NCBI RefSeq assembly: GCF_003389455.1 | Contig: NZ_QUAC01000014.1 | Span: forward strand, 62,001-126,000 | Source of the DNA: Streptomyces inhibens | Lineage (GTDB): Bacteria; Actinomycetota; Actinomycetes; Streptomycetales; Streptomycetaceae | DNA: 64,000 nt | Direction: 5' to 3' | Program-made: the position numbers and the translations under genes | Shown here: positions 25,183 through 34,072 of the stretch, in pieces | How positions within the stretch are numbered: the first letter of the stretch is position 1 | Layout of the letters: the number at the start of each line of letters is the position of its first letter | Notes under the pieces: generated by a model | Database searches by the model: none | The model's input: the letters and a program-made list of their open reading frames with translations, nothing else | What the model was told of the DNA's origin: nothing

Positions 25183-28100
25183 ATGCCGCAATCCGGTCCC
25201 GCTCCCGGCCCCGATTCCGGGCGTAGTCCTGATTCCGCTTCCGGTTCCACAGCGGATTCCGTTCCCCGCGCTCCCGCCGGTGCCCGCCCGCTCCCCGCCT
25301 GGCAGGGGTTTCTCCTGGCGCTGGGAACCCTCGTCCCGGTCGCCCTCGGCCTGTGGGCGGTGTGCGTCGCGCCGCACGTCAACCACGTCGGCTTACAGTT
25401 CGCGGGCTCCGCGGCAGCGGCCGACAAGGTGGTCGACGACCACACCTCCGACTTTCGTACGGCGCTGAGCGCGGACTACGCGTTCATCGCCGGCTACACG
25501 GCGACCCTGCTGCTCGTGTTCCGGCTCGGTCGCCACGTTTTCGCCGGCCGGCGAGGCCGCCGGGCCGCCCGGTGGGCAATGATCGCCACCCTGCTCGCTG
25601 CCGGGTGCGATGTGGCAGAGAACGTGCTGCTCACCTACGGTCTGCACGGCGGAGCCGACGGCAGTGACGGGCCCTTCGCGCTGGCGACCGGATGCGCGAC
25701 CGTCAAGTGGCTGCTGCTCGCGGTCATCGCGGTCGTCGCCCTGATCGTATGGGGCACCACTACGGCCCGAGCCGCCCGAGCCATCCTGCGGAAACTGTGC
25801 CACAAGCTGTGGCACACAGTGTCGCCACATGTGATGCCCCTGCAACGGCTGATCGCCCGCCTCACACCCGCCGCGAACAAGCCCGCTCCGCCGTGCCCGC
25901 GCCATCCGGATGCGCCGGGTGTCGTCCCGCCGTGGCCGGTGGCGCACCCCGACGGCACACGCTGGCCGGCCGCCGCCCCACAGCGCGCCCAGGAACCGGC
26001 AGACCCGCCCGGAGACGGAACAACGGACGGACCGGCACCCGGTACGACGGCCCCTCCCGCCCACTGGCGCTACGAAGGCGAGCCGGCCCCCGGCCGGACG
26101 AACGCCCCGCTCGGCTTCTGTGTCTCCGGCGGCGGCATCCGGTCGGCCTGCGTCACCCTGGGCGCCCTGCAAGCCCTGCGCAGTTCGCTGCTCAAGGCCC
26201 GCTACCTGGTCGCGGTGTCCGGCGGTGGCTACACCGTAGGCGCGATGCAACTCGCCCTGGTCGGCCCGGACAACACGCCGGCCCCCATCTCGTCGGCCGA
26301 TGCCTTCGCCCCCGGCTCGCCGGAAGAGGACCACCTTCGGCGGCACTCCAAGTACGTCGCCGACGGCGCCGGCCAGTGGCTGGTCGCGCTCGGGGTACTG
26401 CTGCGCGGCCTGCTCGCCTCGCTGTTTCTGCTCACCGCCACCACGGTCACCCTCGGACTGGCCCTGAGCTGGGCCTACCACCTCGTGCCGGTGACCGAGC
26501 TGGCCTACCTCGCCGAGCCCGGCACCCGACTCTGCGTCAAGTGCGCCCCACCGGACGCGCCGGCCTTCCGAGGAGCGTCGATCCGGGCCGTCCTGATCGT
26601 GCTCGGTACGTCCATGGCCGTCTGGCTGCTGTGGCTGCTGGCCTACGCCTGGTGCCGCTTCGATGCCGTGGTCCAGGGGCTGGCCAGAGCGTTCCAAGCC
26701 CTGGTACTGCTGACCGTCGCCCTGGCCGCCGGTGTGCTGGTGCTGCCCGTCCTGGCATGGGGAGCGGTCTTTCTGCAGACCCAGCTCGACGTCAGCCGCC
26801 CGGACGCCACCGCCGCGGCCGGCGCCACCGTACTGCTCACCTATATCGCCGCCCTGGTCAGCACACTGTGGCGGCGGCGCCAGACCATCCGGCGGGGCCT
26901 GGGCAAGGTCCTCGACCTGGTCAGAGGAAGACCCGGGCTCAGCCGGGCGGTCCCCAACGGACTCACCCAGTACATCGTGGTCTGGGCGGTACTCCTGCTG
27001 CTGGGCGCCGCGTTCCTGTTCCTCCTGGGCTGGGCCACGGCCACCGGCTGGTCCTGGCCGGCCTGGGCGCAGATCGGCATCCCCGCCACGCTGCTGTTCA
27101 TCGGTGCCAGCCTCGATCAGACCTGGATGAGCCTGCACCCCTTCTACCGCCGCCGGCTCGCCTCCGCCTTCGCCGTCCGCCGTGTCATCGACAACGGCGC
27201 CGGCCACGCCGAGATGGCCGTGCCGTACGACTTCACCACGGAGACCACCACCCTCAGTACCTACGGCGACCGCAAGCCGGACTTCCCGCAGGTCATCTTC
27301 GCCGCCGCGGCGAACCTCTCCGGCAGCGAACGCACGCCCCCCGGCCGCCGCGCGGTCTCCTTCACGCTCTCCCACGACTACGTGGGCGGCCCCGACGTCG
27401 GGTACGCCTGCACCGCCTGCCTGGAACAGCGCACCAAGCGGCACATCGTCCACGACCTCACCGTCCAATCGGCCGTCGCCATCTCCGGCGCCGCCTTCTC
27501 CTCCGCGATGGGCGCCCAGGCCCGCGCCTTCCAGACCCTGTTCGCGCTGTCCAACGCCCGGCTCGGCACGTGGCTGCCGAACCCCGGCGCAATGGCCGAA
27601 CTCTGGAAGAACCACGACGTCTGGGAGCTGCCCCCGCCACCGGCCATCCGCCGGCTGCCGTACCTGCTCCGTGAGGTCTTCGGCCGCTTCCCCATGGACG
27701 ACCGGCTGCTGCTCGTCACCGACGGCGGCCACTACGAAAACCTCGGCCTGGTCGAACTGCTCCGTCAGGGCGTCCACACCGCGGTCTGCATCGACGCCAG
27801 CGGAGACAGCCCGCCCTTCGCCACCACCCTGGCCCAAGCCATCGCCCTGGCCCACGAAGAGCTCGGCATCACCATCAAACTGCACCGGCCCACAACCCTC
27901 GCCCCGGGCAGCGGCAAACCGCTCCAACCCGCAAGCACCCTGTCCGCGCTCAACAGCCGGCTGTCCCAAACGGCGGTCATCACCGGGGACATCATCTACC
28001 CCAAAAACCTGACCATCCCAGGCCGCCCGCCCAGCGCCCGGGGCACGCTGATCGTCGCCCGCGCCACCCTCACCGACGACCTGCCCTACCAACTGCTCTC

Positions 28101-28269
28101 CTACGCCTCGGCCCACCCGGTCTTCCCCCACGACAGCACCAGCGACCAGTGGTTCGACCACCAGCAATTCGACGCCTACCAAACCCTCGGCCAAGCCCTC
28201 GGCACCCACGTCCAAGCCCTCCTCGCCCCCACCAAGCCGAAGAACAAGCCTGAGCACGAACGGAGTTGA
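25183..28269 (+). CDS. Large multi-pass membrane patatin/cPLA2-like protein
   Basis: A 1028-residue protein. Early hydrophobic segments at ~40-60 and ~110-125 lead to a first catalytic block at ~307-350: LGFCVSGGGIRSACVTLGAL (glycine loop) and YLVAVSGGGYTVGAM (nucleophile Ser in VSGGG). Several further membrane helices follow (~400-670), then the Asp-Gly-Gly motif in LLVTDGGHYENLGLVELLRQ at ~845. The Ser-Asp dyad of patatins is thus split by ~500 residues of membrane insertion, unusual for the family. It probably hydrolyses lipids at the membrane. ATG at 25183 follows AGAGGTGG; a GTG at 25132 is less likely. Confidence 0.85.
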   Translation: MPQSGPAPGPDSGRSPDSASGSTADSVPRAPAGARPLPAWQGFLLALGTLVPVALGLWAVCVAPHVNHVGLQFAGSAAAADKVVDDHTSDFRTALSADYAFIAGYTATLLLVFRLGRHVFAGRRGRRAARWAMIATLLAAGCDVAENVLLTYGLHGGADGSDGPFALATGCATVKWLLLAVIAVVALIVWGTTTARAARAILRKLCHKLWHTVSPHVMPLQRLIARLTPAANKPAPPCPRHPDAPGVVPPWPVAHPDGTRWPAAAPQRAQEPADPPGDGTTDGPAPGTTAPPAHWRYEGEPAPGRTNAPLGFCVSGGGIRSACVTLGALQALRSSLLKARYLVAVSGGGYTVGAMQLALVGPDNTPAPISSADAFAPGSPEEDHLRRHSKYVADGAGQWLVALGVLLRGLLASLFLLTATTVTLGLALSWAYHLVPVTELAYLAEPGTRLCVKCAPPDAPAFRGASIRAVLIVLGTSMAVWLLWLLAYAWCRFDAVVQGLARAFQALVLLTVALAAGVLVLPVLAWGAVFLQTQLDVSRPDATAAAGATVLLTYIAALVSTLWRRRQTIRRGLGKVLDLVRGRPGLSRAVPNGLTQYIVVWAVLLLLGAAFLFLLGWATATGWSWPAWAQIGIPATLLFIGASLDQTWMSLHPFYRRRLASAFAVRRVIDNGAGHAEMAVPYDFTTETTTLSTYGDRKPDFPQVIFAAAANLSGSERTPPGRRAVSFTLSHDYVGGPDVGYACTACLEQRTKRHIVHDLTVQSAVAISGAAFSSAMGAQARAFQTLFALSNARLGTWLPNPGAMAELWKNHDVWELPPPPAIRRLPYLLREVFGRFPMDDRLLLVTDGGHYENLGLVELLRQGVHTAVCIDASGDSPPFATTLAQAIALAHEELGITIKLHRPTTLAPGSGKPLQPASTLSALNSRLSQTAVITGDIIYPKNLTIPGRPPSARGTLIVARATLTDDLPYQLLSYASAHPVFPHDSTSDQWFDHQQFDAYQTLGQALGTHVQALLAPTKPKNKPEHERS

Positions 28270-28314
28270 GCACTTGCAGTTGACGCCCCACGATGCGCGC
28301 GGTTTCCTACTGCG

Positions 28315-28755
28315 ATGAACGATCTTCGTATCGAACCGGTGGACGGCGAAGCCATGGTCAAGGACTGGCAGTACGCCCATAACGCGATCATCCCCACCGA
28401 CCCCTTGTCCCTCGACGACGTGCGTGAGCGTGTCCAGCGCAACCATTTGGAGGTCGCGTATCTCGGCGACGTTCTCGTGGGTTGCTCGACGGTGCGTCCG
28501 CCCACGAGCGATGCGTCGGTGGCCACAGTGATCGCCCGGGTGCTCCCCGCTCACCGGCGGCAAGGGCTTGGTGGCGAGATCTATGCGCGAGGGCTGGCAC
28601 GGGCGCGGGAGCTGGGTGCCGGCGTGATCGAGACGGTGGTCCTGGAATCCAACCCGGACGGGCTTCGGTTCGCGCAACGGCACGGATTTGTGGAAATCGA
28701 CAGGTACTTGCTGCCGGGTGACAGCGTGCCCTTCATCGATTTGAGGCTTGCCTGA
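28315..28755 (+). CDS. GNAT-family N-acetyltransferase
   Basis: A 146-residue acetyltransferase with the acetyl-CoA loop VIARVLPAHRRQGLGGEIYA (the R-x-x-G-x-G/A pattern) and a LRFAQRHGFVEIDRYLLPG end. It transfers acetyl to an unknown amine. The 46-bp gap after the patatin gene allows read-through, but the gene looks independent. Confidence 0.9.
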   Translation: MNDLRIEPVDGEAMVKDWQYAHNAIIPTDPLSLDDVRERVQRNHLEVAYLGDVLVGCSTVRPPTSDASVATVIARVLPAHRRQGLGGEIYARGLARARELGAGVIETVVLESNPDGLRFAQRHGFVEIDRYLLPGDSVPFIDLRLA

Positions 28756-28803
28756 CACGGCTTTCACCAGCCTGGGTGTGCTGGGTAGCGCGACGGAATG
28801 CGT

Positions 28804-28825
28804 GCTCAGGATGCGTTCAGGTTGC
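28804..28825 (+). promoter_or_regulatory. PHO-box-like 11-bp direct repeat
   Basis: Two adjacent 11-bp units, GCTCAGGATGC and GTTCAGGTTGC, end 20 bp before the first COG4705 gene. Direct repeats with a GTTCA core and 11-bp period are the known form of Streptomyces PhoP sites and of other OmpR-type regulators. The OmpR-type regulator encoded at 32215-32886 is an equally good candidate. Confidence 0.5.
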
Positions 28826-28845
28826 GCGTGACACGGTCGGGCACC

Positions 28846-29688
28846 ATGACAACCGATATCCCTGGGGCCACTGAGGCCCACGAGACGTACAGCCCCGCCC
28901 CTGCTCCCACCGGCCATCGCCTCCGCTGGAACAAGGTCCCCGAAGTCACCGTGTACTTCTGGGTGATCAAAATCCTGTGCACCACGGTCGGCGAGACCGC
29001 GGCCGACCTGCTGAACGAGAAGCTGGGCCTGGGCCTGACCGGCGTGTCGCTGCTGATGAGCGCGCTGCTCGTCGCTGTGCTCGTGGCACAGTTCCGTACC
29101 GCCGCCTACCGCCCCGGCATCTACTGGCTCGCCGTCGCGCTGATCAGCATCGTGGGCACGCTGATCAGCGACAACCTCACCGACAACCTGGGCGTGCCGC
29201 TGGAAACGAGCACCGCCGTCTTCGCGGTCGCCCTCGCGGTCGTGTTCGTGGCGTGGTACCGCAGCGAGCGGACACTGTCCATCCACCACGTCGACACGAT
29301 GCGCCGCGAGTCCTTCTACTGGCTCGCCGTGCTGTTCACCTTCGCCCTGGGCACCGCCGCCGGTGACCTGGTCGCCGAGCGCATGGACCTCGGGTACTGG
29401 ATCTCCGCCGGCCTGTTCGCCCTGGCGATCGCCGCCGTCGCGGTGGCGCACTTCGCCCTCGGTCTGAACGCCGTGTGGAGCTTCTGGATCGCCTACATCC
29501 TGACCAGGCCGCTGGGCGCGTCGATCGGCGACTACCTTTCCCAGCCGACCGCCGACGGCGGGCTCGGCCTGGGCACCGTGATCACCAGCGTGCTCTTCCT
29601 GGCGGTCATTCTCGGCCTGGTGGTGTTCCTGGCGGTGACCCGGCGGGATGTGGCCGAGCGGGAACGGCTCACCCCACAGGCCGGCTGA
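28846..29688 (+). CDS. COG4705-family membrane protein
   Basis: A 280-residue integral membrane protein with about eight helices arranged as two repeats; each repeat opens with a conserved acidic turn (TTVGETAADLLNEK, then FALGTAAGDLVAER) and ends with ILTRPLGASIGDYLSQP. These are family traits of COG4705, a widely found membrane protein without a firm function. The acidic residues inside the membrane suggest cation handling; this is inference. ATG at 28846 follows a PHO-box-like repeat. A paralogue follows 156 bp downstream, and a two-component system faces the pair. Confidence 0.85.
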   Translation: MTTDIPGATEAHETYSPAPAPTGHRLRWNKVPEVTVYFWVIKILCTTVGETAADLLNEKLGLGLTGVSLLMSALLVAVLVAQFRTAAYRPGIYWLAVALISIVGTLISDNLTDNLGVPLETSTAVFAVALAVVFVAWYRSERTLSIHHVDTMRRESFYWLAVLFTFALGTAAGDLVAERMDLGYWISAGLFALAIAAVAVAHFALGLNAVWSFWIAYILTRPLGASIGDYLSQPTADGGLGLGTVITSVLFLAVILGLVVFLAVTRRDVAERERLTPQAG

Positions 29689-29844
29689 CCACGTACGTCG
29701 CCCCGGGCGGGTGCCGATTCCGGCGCACGGGGGGCGTCATGGGCGGGCCCGGGCAGCCTCTTGGGCGCGGCCCGGGCCCGTACCCCCGACGTCGCTCGTT
29801 CCAGGGGGGAAGCGGCGTCACTTGGCAACCAGGAGGCAGAGAAA

Positions 29845-30735
29845 TTGGAAAAGTCGGAAGTCCTGACGGAGCTGGATGCCGCCGACACCGGCAGGACCGG
29901 CAGATCTGTCATGAAGAAACTGCCGGAGGTCACCCTGGCCTTCTGGATCATGAAGATCGCCGCGACGACCCTGGGCGAGACGGCCGGTGACCTCTTCGCC
30001 CAGACCCTCAAGCTCGGCTACTTCCTCACCACGATCGCGCTGTTCCTGATCTTTGTCGTCACGCTGGTCGTACAGCTCAGGTCCTCGCGCTACAACCCGT
30101 TCTTCTACTGGACCGTCATCCTGTCCACCAGCATGGCCGGCACCACGATGTCCGACTTCATGAACCGTGACGCCAGCGCCAGGTTCCTCTCCGACGGGGC
30201 GACGTCGCTGGGCTGGGGGCCGCAGGGCCTGGGACTGGGGTACCCCACCGGTGCCGCGATCCTGATCTCGCTGCTGATCGTCATCTTCATCGTCTGGAAG
30301 TGCACCGGGCTCACGTTCGCCATCCGCGACATCGTCACCTTCCGCGGCGAGGCCCTCTTCTGGTCGGCGATCCTGGTGTCGAACACCCTCGGCACGTCCA
30401 TGGGTGACTTCCTGTCCGACAGCTCCGGACTCGGTTACGCGGGCGGCGCACTTCTCGTCACAGGGGTGCTCGCCGTACTCGTCGCCCTCATGCGGGTGCC
30501 GGTCGTGCCGAACGTTCTGCTGTTCTGGATCGCCTTCGTGCTCACCCGGCCTCTCGGGGCCACCGCCGGCGACTTCCTCACCAAGCCCCTCGCCAAGGGC
30601 GGCCTCGACCTCGGTACGGCGGGTTCGTCGGCCGTGCTCCTCGCGCTCCTCATCGGCCTCATGGGCTACGCCCACGTACAGGAGCGAAGGAACACCGCCG
30701 TACCGCGGGACGAGGCCCTGACCCGGAACCCCTGA
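29845..30735 (+). CDS. COG4705-family membrane protein (paralogue)
   Basis: A 296-residue membrane protein related to the gene before it. The shared blocks are KLPEVTLAFWIMKIAATTLG, SNTLGTSMGDFLSDSSGLGY and FVLTRPLGATAGDFLTKPL. I chose the TTG at 29845 because AGGAGG lies 8 bp upstream at 29831-29836; the ATG at 29911 would lose a 22-residue polar tail. A duplicated pair suggests a heteromeric transporter or divergent specificity. Its 3' end overlaps a 14-bp repeat and faces the sensor kinase gene. Confidence 0.85.
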   Translation: MEKSEVLTELDAADTGRTGRSVMKKLPEVTLAFWIMKIAATTLGETAGDLFAQTLKLGYFLTTIALFLIFVVTLVVQLRSSRYNPFFYWTVILSTSMAGTTMSDFMNRDASARFLSDGATSLGWGPQGLGLGYPTGAAILISLLIVIFIVWKCTGLTFAIRDIVTFRGEALFWSAILVSNTLGTSMGDFLSDSSGLGYAGGALLVTGVLAVLVALMRVPVVPNVLLFWIAFVLTRPLGATAGDFLTKPLAKGGLDLGTAGSSAVLLALLIGLMGYAHVQERRNTAVPRDEALTRNP

Positions 30736-30761
30736 CCCGGAACCCCTGACCTGGAACTCCT
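30720..30761 (+). repeat. 14-bp triplicate repeat at a gene end
   Basis: GACCCGGAACCCCT occurs twice exactly (30720-30747) and once with two changes (30748-30761). The first copy contains the stop codon of the COG4705 paralogue. Confidence 0.8.
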
Positions 30762-30770
30762 GGACGCTAT

Positions 30771-30813
30771 CGGTGACGCCGGCGGGCTGATGCTCCGTCC
30801 GGCGGTGTCACCG
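30771..30813. terminator. Bidirectional hairpin between convergent genes
   Basis: CGGTGACGCCGGCGG (30771-30785) pairs at 13 of 15 positions with CCGGCGGTGTCACCG (30799-30813). It lies between the convergent COG4705 and sensor-kinase genes. Confidence 0.7.
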
Positions 30814-30826
30814 AGCGGGGGCCGGG

Positions 30827-32218
30827 TCACCCGGCAGGCAGGCTGACCACGAACCCCGCCCCAGGGGCGTACTCGGCGCTGTAGGTCACCTCACCGCCGG
30901 CGGAGCGGGCCAGGCGTCGCGCGAGCGGCAGCCCGAGGCCCGCTCCGCCGTGTCCGTCCGCCGGGTCGGCGCGCCTGCCCGGCTGGAACAGATGCGTGGT
31001 GAAGCAGGGCGGGACGCCGGGGCCGTCGTCGACGACCTCCACGTGTATCCAGCCGAGCTCGTGGGAGGCCCGGATGCCGACGCATGTGCGTGCGTAGCGC
31101 AGCGCGTTGTCGGTGAGGGGACCGACGATGCGTTCCAACAGCGCGGCGGGCACTCCGGCCGTCAGTGTGTCCGGGCCGGTGACCGTGAGGGAGACCTTCC
31201 CGGGGCTGCCGGGCCGGTCCGCGAGCCGTCGCAGCACGGACATGACGTCCGTTGTGCCGGGCGCGGTGTGCCCGGTGGCGCGTGCGTCGTCGAGGAGGGT
31301 GTCGCAGATGGTTCGCATGGAGTCGGCGGCGTCGGCGATGACCGAGTGCGTCGCGCGGGTGTCGGCGGTGGAGCGGGGACGCGCCTGCCACCAGTCGAGT
31401 TCGGCGGTGATCCGCGCCAGGGGAGTGCGCAGCTCGTGGGACAGCTCTCCGGTGAGCTGCTGCTCATGGCGCAGCACGGCACGGATACGGTCCAGGAGCT
31501 CGTCCAGCGAGGTGCCCAGCCCCGCGAGTTCGGTGGGGCGGTCCGCGCCGCCGAAGCGCTGTTCGGAGGTGACCGCGCTCCACTGGGTCGCCTGGTCGGT
31601 CATCGCCGTCACGGGGCGCAGGGCGCGCCCCACCGCCAGCCGGGTCAGGACATAGGTGCAGGCCAGGACGGTGCCGTCCAGGGCGAGGGAGGCGATCAGC
31701 AGGGTGTCGGCCGAGGCGCGGTAGGGACCGAGGTCCATGGCGGTGACGACGACGGCGGCGGGCCGGGCGCCCGGCCGGGTGGCACCCACGGGCTCGGCAC
31801 ACAGACGTATGGGGGCGTCGGCTTCGAGGGCGGCGCACTGCTTGCCGCCGTGTGCGGCGAGGCGTGCGGCGGTGCGGGTGACCGCGCCTCCGGAGGGCGC
31901 GGAGGCCGGGTGTTCGAGCAGCCGTGTGCCCGCGTAGATCCATACGTTCGTGTCGAGAAGCGCGTCATCCGGTGTCTCCAGGACACGTACCGGATCATGG
32001 CGGGTGTCGACGGTCGCGGCGACAGCGGCGGCCCGGGTGCGCGGTTCGTCGTCCGCCTGCTGCTGAAGGTGCTGGCGGACGATCGCGTTGAACACGACGG
32101 TGAGGATCACCATGACCAGCGCGGCGGTGGTGAGCGCCACCAGGGACAGCCGTCCCCGCAGGGTGCGGGGCCAGCAGCGGGAAATCATCGTGGTGCGGGG
32201 GGACCGGCCACGGTTCAT
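30827..32218 (-). CDS. Two-component sensor histidine kinase
   Basis: A 463-residue membrane kinase. The N-terminal helix (LSLVALTTAALVMVILTVVF) and a second one near residue ~180 (ADTLLIASLALDGTVLACTY) bound a ~130-residue sensor loop outside the cell. The H-box is ELSHELRTPL with the phosphorylated His. The ATP-binding domain has an N-box LTDNALRYA and G-boxes VVDDGPGVPP and GGAGLGLPLA. It phosphorylates the regulator encoded just upstream, with whose gene it overlaps by 4 bp. The signal is unknown; the facing COG4705 genes are a plausible target. Confidence 0.93.
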   Translation of the reverse strand: MNRGRSPRTTMISRCWPRTLRGRLSLVALTTAALVMVILTVVFNAIVRQHLQQQADDEPRTRAAAVAATVDTRHDPVRVLETPDDALLDTNVWIYAGTRLLEHPASAPSGGAVTRTAARLAAHGGKQCAALEADAPIRLCAEPVGATRPGARPAAVVVTAMDLGPYRASADTLLIASLALDGTVLACTYVLTRLAVGRALRPVTAMTDQATQWSAVTSEQRFGGADRPTELAGLGTSLDELLDRIRAVLRHEQQLTGELSHELRTPLARITAELDWWQARPRSTADTRATHSVIADAADSMRTICDTLLDDARATGHTAPGTTDVMSVLRRLADRPGSPGKVSLTVTGPDTLTAGVPAALLERIVGPLTDNALRYARTCVGIRASHELGWIHVEVVDDGPGVPPCFTTHLFQPGRRADPADGHGGAGLGLPLARRLARSAGGEVTYSAEYAPGAGFVVSLPAG

Positions 32219-32886
32219 GACAGTCGGTGTCCGATCCCGCGGGTGGTGCTGATCGTCAGGCCGCTGCCCGCGTCACGGATCTTGCGCCGCAGACGGCTCA
32301 GATACTGGTCCAGTGTGTTGTCGCTGACCTGGGCACCTTCCGGCCAACCGGCCCTGACCAGATTCCGCCTGCGCACCACCGCCCCCGGGTCGGCCATCAG
32401 CGCGGCCAGCAGACGGAACTCGGTGGGTGTCAGAGCGACCTCGACGCCTTGCACCGTGAGGCTGTGCCGCACCGGGTCCAGGACCAGATCCCCGGTGGCG
32501 GTGGGAGCGGCGGGCCCGGAACGCTTGAGGACGGCCTGCAAACGGGCGGTGAGCTCGGCCAGATGGAACGGCTTGGGGACGTAGTCGTCGCCTCCGGCGG
32601 AGAACCCGCTGAGGCGGTCGCCGAGCCGGTGATGCGCGGTAAGGAAGACAACCGGGCGCAGAAACCCGTTCGCCCGCATGGCCTGACACACGTCCCGCCC
32701 GTCCGCGTCGGGCAGTCCGACGTCCAGCACCACCGCGTCGACGGCGTCGCCGACGAGACGCAGGGCGGTGGCGCCGTCCTGGGCGGTCACCGTCTCGAAG
32801 CCCTCGTCCCGCAGACCGCGCCGCAGCACGTCCCGTAGGGCGTGGTCGTCTTCGACGACCAGGATGGTGGGACTCAAGGAGGTCAC
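32215..32886 (-). CDS. OmpR-family response regulator
   Basis: A 223-residue regulator. The receiver domain has the acidic pair D13/D14, the phosphoacceptor D55 in VVLDVGLPDADG, and the switch Lys in YVPKPF. The C-terminal winged helix is complete (LTPTEFRLLAALMADPGAVV, then SDNTLDQYLSRLRRKI). It is the partner of the overlapping sensor kinase. OmpR-type regulators often bind 11-bp direct repeats, and such a repeat lies before the COG4705 pair. Confidence 0.95.
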   Translation of the reverse strand: MTSLSPTILVVEDDHALRDVLRRGLRDEGFETVTAQDGATALRLVGDAVDAVVLDVGLPDADGRDVCQAMRANGFLRPVVFLTAHHRLGDRLSGFSAGGDDYVPKPFHLAELTARLQAVLKRSGPAAPTATGDLVLDPVRHSLTVQGVEVALTPTEFRLLAALMADPGAVVRRRNLVRAGWPEGAQVSDNTLDQYLSRLRRKIRDAGSGLTISTTRGIGHRLS

Positions 32887-33264
32887 CTCACAGGCTCTGG
32901 AACGCGCCCCCCCGAGCGACTACAAGCGGGTAGACGGTCTACTGCACTGTAGACGACGAAGGGGGAGGGGGCGTTTCCTGGGCCGGGGGCGGGCATGCGC
33001 CAGGCCCGCGGCGGGCGCGGGCATGTGCCACCGAGCCTCATCGGAAGCGCGACCGCGCCCCGCCTCTCGCCCCCGCGGCGCCCGCCCACTACAGCAGCGG
33101 CCGGACGCCGTACGGGATCGCAAGCGGCGTGACCGCATACACCACCCTGGTCACGTGGCCGCATACACCCCGGTCATACGGCACGCCTTCGAGCCGATCC
33201 CCTCACCGCGATCGACAGCACCACCCGCGCAGGCTGATGAGCGAGGCCCTCGCATCAGCGGGGG
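32887..33264. promoter_or_regulatory. Promoter region of the two-component system with GTAGAC sites
   Basis: No gene is seen in these 378 bp. GTAGACGGTCTAC (32930-32942) is a perfect palindrome around one central G, and a further GTAGAC sits at 32949-32954, about 45-70 bp before the regulator start. The same half-site forms the core of the TetR operator at 10332-10347, with a different spacer. Confidence 0.5.
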
Positions 33265-33942
33265 TCAGGCATCGCGGCGCTGGTCGTTGCTGTCCCGGCG
33301 GAGCTGGTCGGTCTGGCGGGTGAGGGTTTCGATGCGGGCGGCGAGGTCGGGGTGGGTGTGTTGCAGGTGTGAGTGGGCGGCGGCGAGGGGGTCGATGAGA
33401 CGGGCCGCGTCGTTGTCGGCGAGGGCCTGGTTGAGGTCGCGGACCGGGGTGCCGGCCGTGGTGGGGAGGTCGCTGAGGGCGGTGATCTGGCCGGCAAGGC
33501 GGCGCAGGTCGGCGGCGTGGTGGCGGGCCCAGGCGGTGACGGAGCGGTCGGCGGCGCGGCGGTCGCGGGTGGCTTTGATGCGCTGTTCGCCGGTGGTGTT
33601 GGCGGCGCCGGGGCGCAGGCGCAGGTAGCGGCGTTCGGCGGCCTGGCGGCTGGCGACGCCGAGTGGATGGGCGAGGTCGGCCCAGCTGGCGCCCGCCTTC
33701 CGGGCCTCTTCGATCAGGCTCGTCTCCCATCCGGCGAGCTGCTCACGCACTTCGCGCAGGAGCAGGAGCGAATCCAGGGCCTGCTCGGGCCCCGCGCCGG
33801 GCACGGCCGGATCGGCTGCCTCTGCGGTGTGGGCGCTGCGTACGGCCTCGTCTATCGCGGCCAGTGCGGAGGCGGCGGCAAGAAAGGAGGCCGGGCTGGG
33901 GTGCGGGCTGCGGGGTGAAGTGGACTGGTCGGGTGTGGGCAC
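33265..33942 (-). CDS. Hsp18-type heat-shock transcriptional regulator
   Basis: A 225-residue helical protein. I recognise it as the family annotated as HSP18 transcriptional regulator in Streptomyces. A likely HTH lies at ~75-110 (LIEEARKAGASWADLAHPLG, then VASRQAAERRYLRLRP). It is divergent from the Hsp20 gene, with an inverted repeat on the shared promoter, so it should control that gene. RheA, the known repressor of hsp18 in S. albus, is a different protein; its role here is not implied. GTG start at 33942. Confidence 0.8.
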   Translation of the reverse strand: MPTPDQSTSPRSPHPSPASFLAAASALAAIDEAVRSAHTAEAADPAVPGAGPEQALDSLLLLREVREQLAGWETSLIEEARKAGASWADLAHPLGVASRQAAERRYLRLRPGAANTTGEQRIKATRDRRAADRSVTAWARHHAADLRRLAGQITALSDLPTTAGTPVRDLNQALADNDAARLIDPLAAAHSHLQHTHPDLAARIETLTRQTDQLRRDSNDQRRDA

Positions 33943-33985
33943 CGCGGTCTCCTCTCATCTCGTCACCCTGAGGACGACACTCTGA

Positions 33986-34014
33986 TTGTCATCGATTGGA
34001 TGACATGCTACAAC
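33986..34014 (+). promoter_or_regulatory. Hsp20 promoter with inverted repeat
   Basis: TTGTCA (33986-33991) and TACAAC (34009-34014) are 17 bp apart and could be -35 and -10 boxes. The inverted repeat TGTCATC-GATTG-GATGACA (33987-34005) overlaps the -35 box and spacer, an ideal place for repression by the divergent Hsp18 regulator. Confidence 0.6.
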
Positions 34015-34072
34015 GGGAGAGAGGTGAAGCGCATTGGCAGGCACTGCCTGAACCAAGTGGAGGTGTTCCGCG

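Noticed and set aside
25393..29451. A 1352-codon open frame on the minus strand
   Set aside because: It is antisense to the patatin, GNAT and first COG4705 genes and has low-complexity composition (G, R, D, E, Q) typical of the shadow of a GC-rich gene.
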